Positions 5,049-5,304 of a stretch of DNA of 5,304 bases are shown piece after piece. The stretch comes from DASZYF01 sp035545535 (GTDB lineage Bacteria > Actinomycetota > Actinomycetes > Mycobacteriales > CAJCIY01). The notes beneath the pieces are model-generated. The model worked only from the letters and a program-made list of their open reading frames with translations, ran no database searches and was not told the DNA's origin. The stretch is from positions 1 through 5,304 of the forward strand of contig DASZYF010000204.1 of assembly GCA_035545535.1 (NCBI GenBank). Direction: 5' to 3'. How positions within the stretch are numbered: the first letter of the stretch is position 1; the number at the start of each line of letters is the position of its first letter. The position numbers were made by a program, and so were the translations under genes.

Positions 5049-5304
5049 GTGTCAGCAGATGTCCGTCCTCGTCAGCTCGTCCTTGAGACGCCCAGGGCCT
5101 CGATGCCTCCGGCGCATCTCGCCGACCTGACTGTCGAGGAGCGGTTCGGGGCGGTGGAGGCGCTCGGGGAGCCGAAGTATCGGGCTCGCCAGCTCGCGCG
5201 CTCGTACTTCGCCGGGCGGAGTCTCGACGATGCGACCGATCTGAGTCCCCAGACGAAGGCGCGGGTAGGGACCCTGTTGCCGGAGCTGTTGAGGACGGCC
5301 CGCG
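5049..5304 (+). CDS. rlmN: Second RlmN-type rRNA methyltransferase, 3' end beyond the window
   Basis: N-terminal part (85 residues) of a second member of the RlmN/Cfr radical-SAM family. Its opening closely tracks actinobacterial RlmN: VSADVRPRQL matches the host MTADPAGRPQL, PPAHLADL (20-27) matches PPRHLADL, and KYRARQLARSYFAG (43-56) matches the PFRVEQVARHHFG segment. LLPELLRTAR (76-85) then matches LLPPLLTPVR. The sequence is clearly homologous but diverged. Codon use is looser: 17 of 85 codons end in A or T, against 9 of 186 in the host fragment, suggesting a different origin. GTG 5049 was chosen because it gives the family N-terminus; its ribosome binding site is poor (AGG at 5031-5033). 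Upstream in-frame starts are GTG 5025, ATG 4974 and TTG 4902. The radical-SAM cysteines lie outside the window, so activity and the RlmN-versus-Cfr distinction cannot be read here. RlmN is more likely from the N-terminus. Confidence 0.85.
   Translation, partial: MSADVRPRQLVLETPRASMPPAHLADLTVEERFGAVEALGEPKYRARQLARSYFAGRSLDDATDLSPQTKARVGTLLPELLRTAR

Larger units (their letters stand above)
4810..5304 (+). mobile_element. Putative left end of an integrated element inserted in rlmN; continues beyond the window
   Basis: RlmN homology of the host gene ends abruptly at about 4807-4812. The next 239 bases have lower GC (my count about 61%, and about 52% in the first 50) and no recognisable protein. 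They lead into a second, diverged rlmN with a different codon bias. This pattern fits a site-specific integrated element (phage, integrative conjugative element or island) with its left attachment junction at the GGEP codons. No integrase, excisionase or right junction lies in the window, so the class is unknown. Alternatives are a genomic rearrangement or a contig mis-join. The boundary is accurate to about ten bases, because the first foreign codons happen to mimic the lost motif (GLGSP for G-x-GEP). Confidence 0.55.

Noticed and set aside
4851..5304. CRISPR array, insertion sequence or transposon ends near the junction
   Set aside because: No regularly spaced repeats, no transposase coding sequence and no recognisable terminal inverted repeats or target duplication within the window.

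Overview
The window is high-GC actinobacterial chromosome, judging by about 70% GC, near-exclusive G/C at third codon positions, and the order rpsB-tsf-pyrH-frr-cdsA-rlmN, which is the usual actinobacterial arrangement. I cannot name a genus. All genes are on the + strand.

Layout: 1-296 is a gene-free leader upstream of rpsB. Then come rpsB (297-1115, ribosomal protein S2), tsf (1151-1984, elongation factor Ts), pyrH (2038-2775, UMP kinase), frr (2806-3363, ribosome recycling factor), cdsA (3407-4252, CDP-diacylglycerol synthase) and rlmN (from 4252, 23S rRNA A2503 / tRNA A37 C2-methyltransferase). The gaps are short (29-53 bases) and cdsA and rlmN overlap, so this looks like one transcription unit linking translation factors, UMP supply, phospholipid synthesis and rRNA modification. 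Two local oddities lie inside this otherwise ordinary operon. A strong GC-rich hairpin buries the pyrH ribosome binding site and start codon. A perfect 14-bp tandem duplication sits on the cdsA start and appears to have shifted an older upstream frame.

The most striking part is the right end. The host rlmN runs normally through its radical-SAM cysteines and then breaks off at about 4807-4812, within the conserved Met-Gly-x-Gly-Glu-Pro motif. It reads Gly-Leu-Gly-Ser-Pro-stop and ends as a 190-residue fragment. The expected 3' half does not follow. Instead there is about 240 bp of lower-GC, apparently non-coding DNA with a nested inverted repeat directly after the stop. It is followed by the start of a second, diverged rlmN (GTG at 5049, running off the window) in the same orientation and with a looser codon bias (my hand count gives GC3 about 80% against about 95% in the host fragment). 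The simplest reading is the left end of an integrated element that uses the conserved GGEP-motif codons of rlmN as its attachment site and carries a replacement rlmN just inside its border. No integrase or right junction is visible, so the element's type and size are unknown, and a chimeric assembly remains the main alternative.
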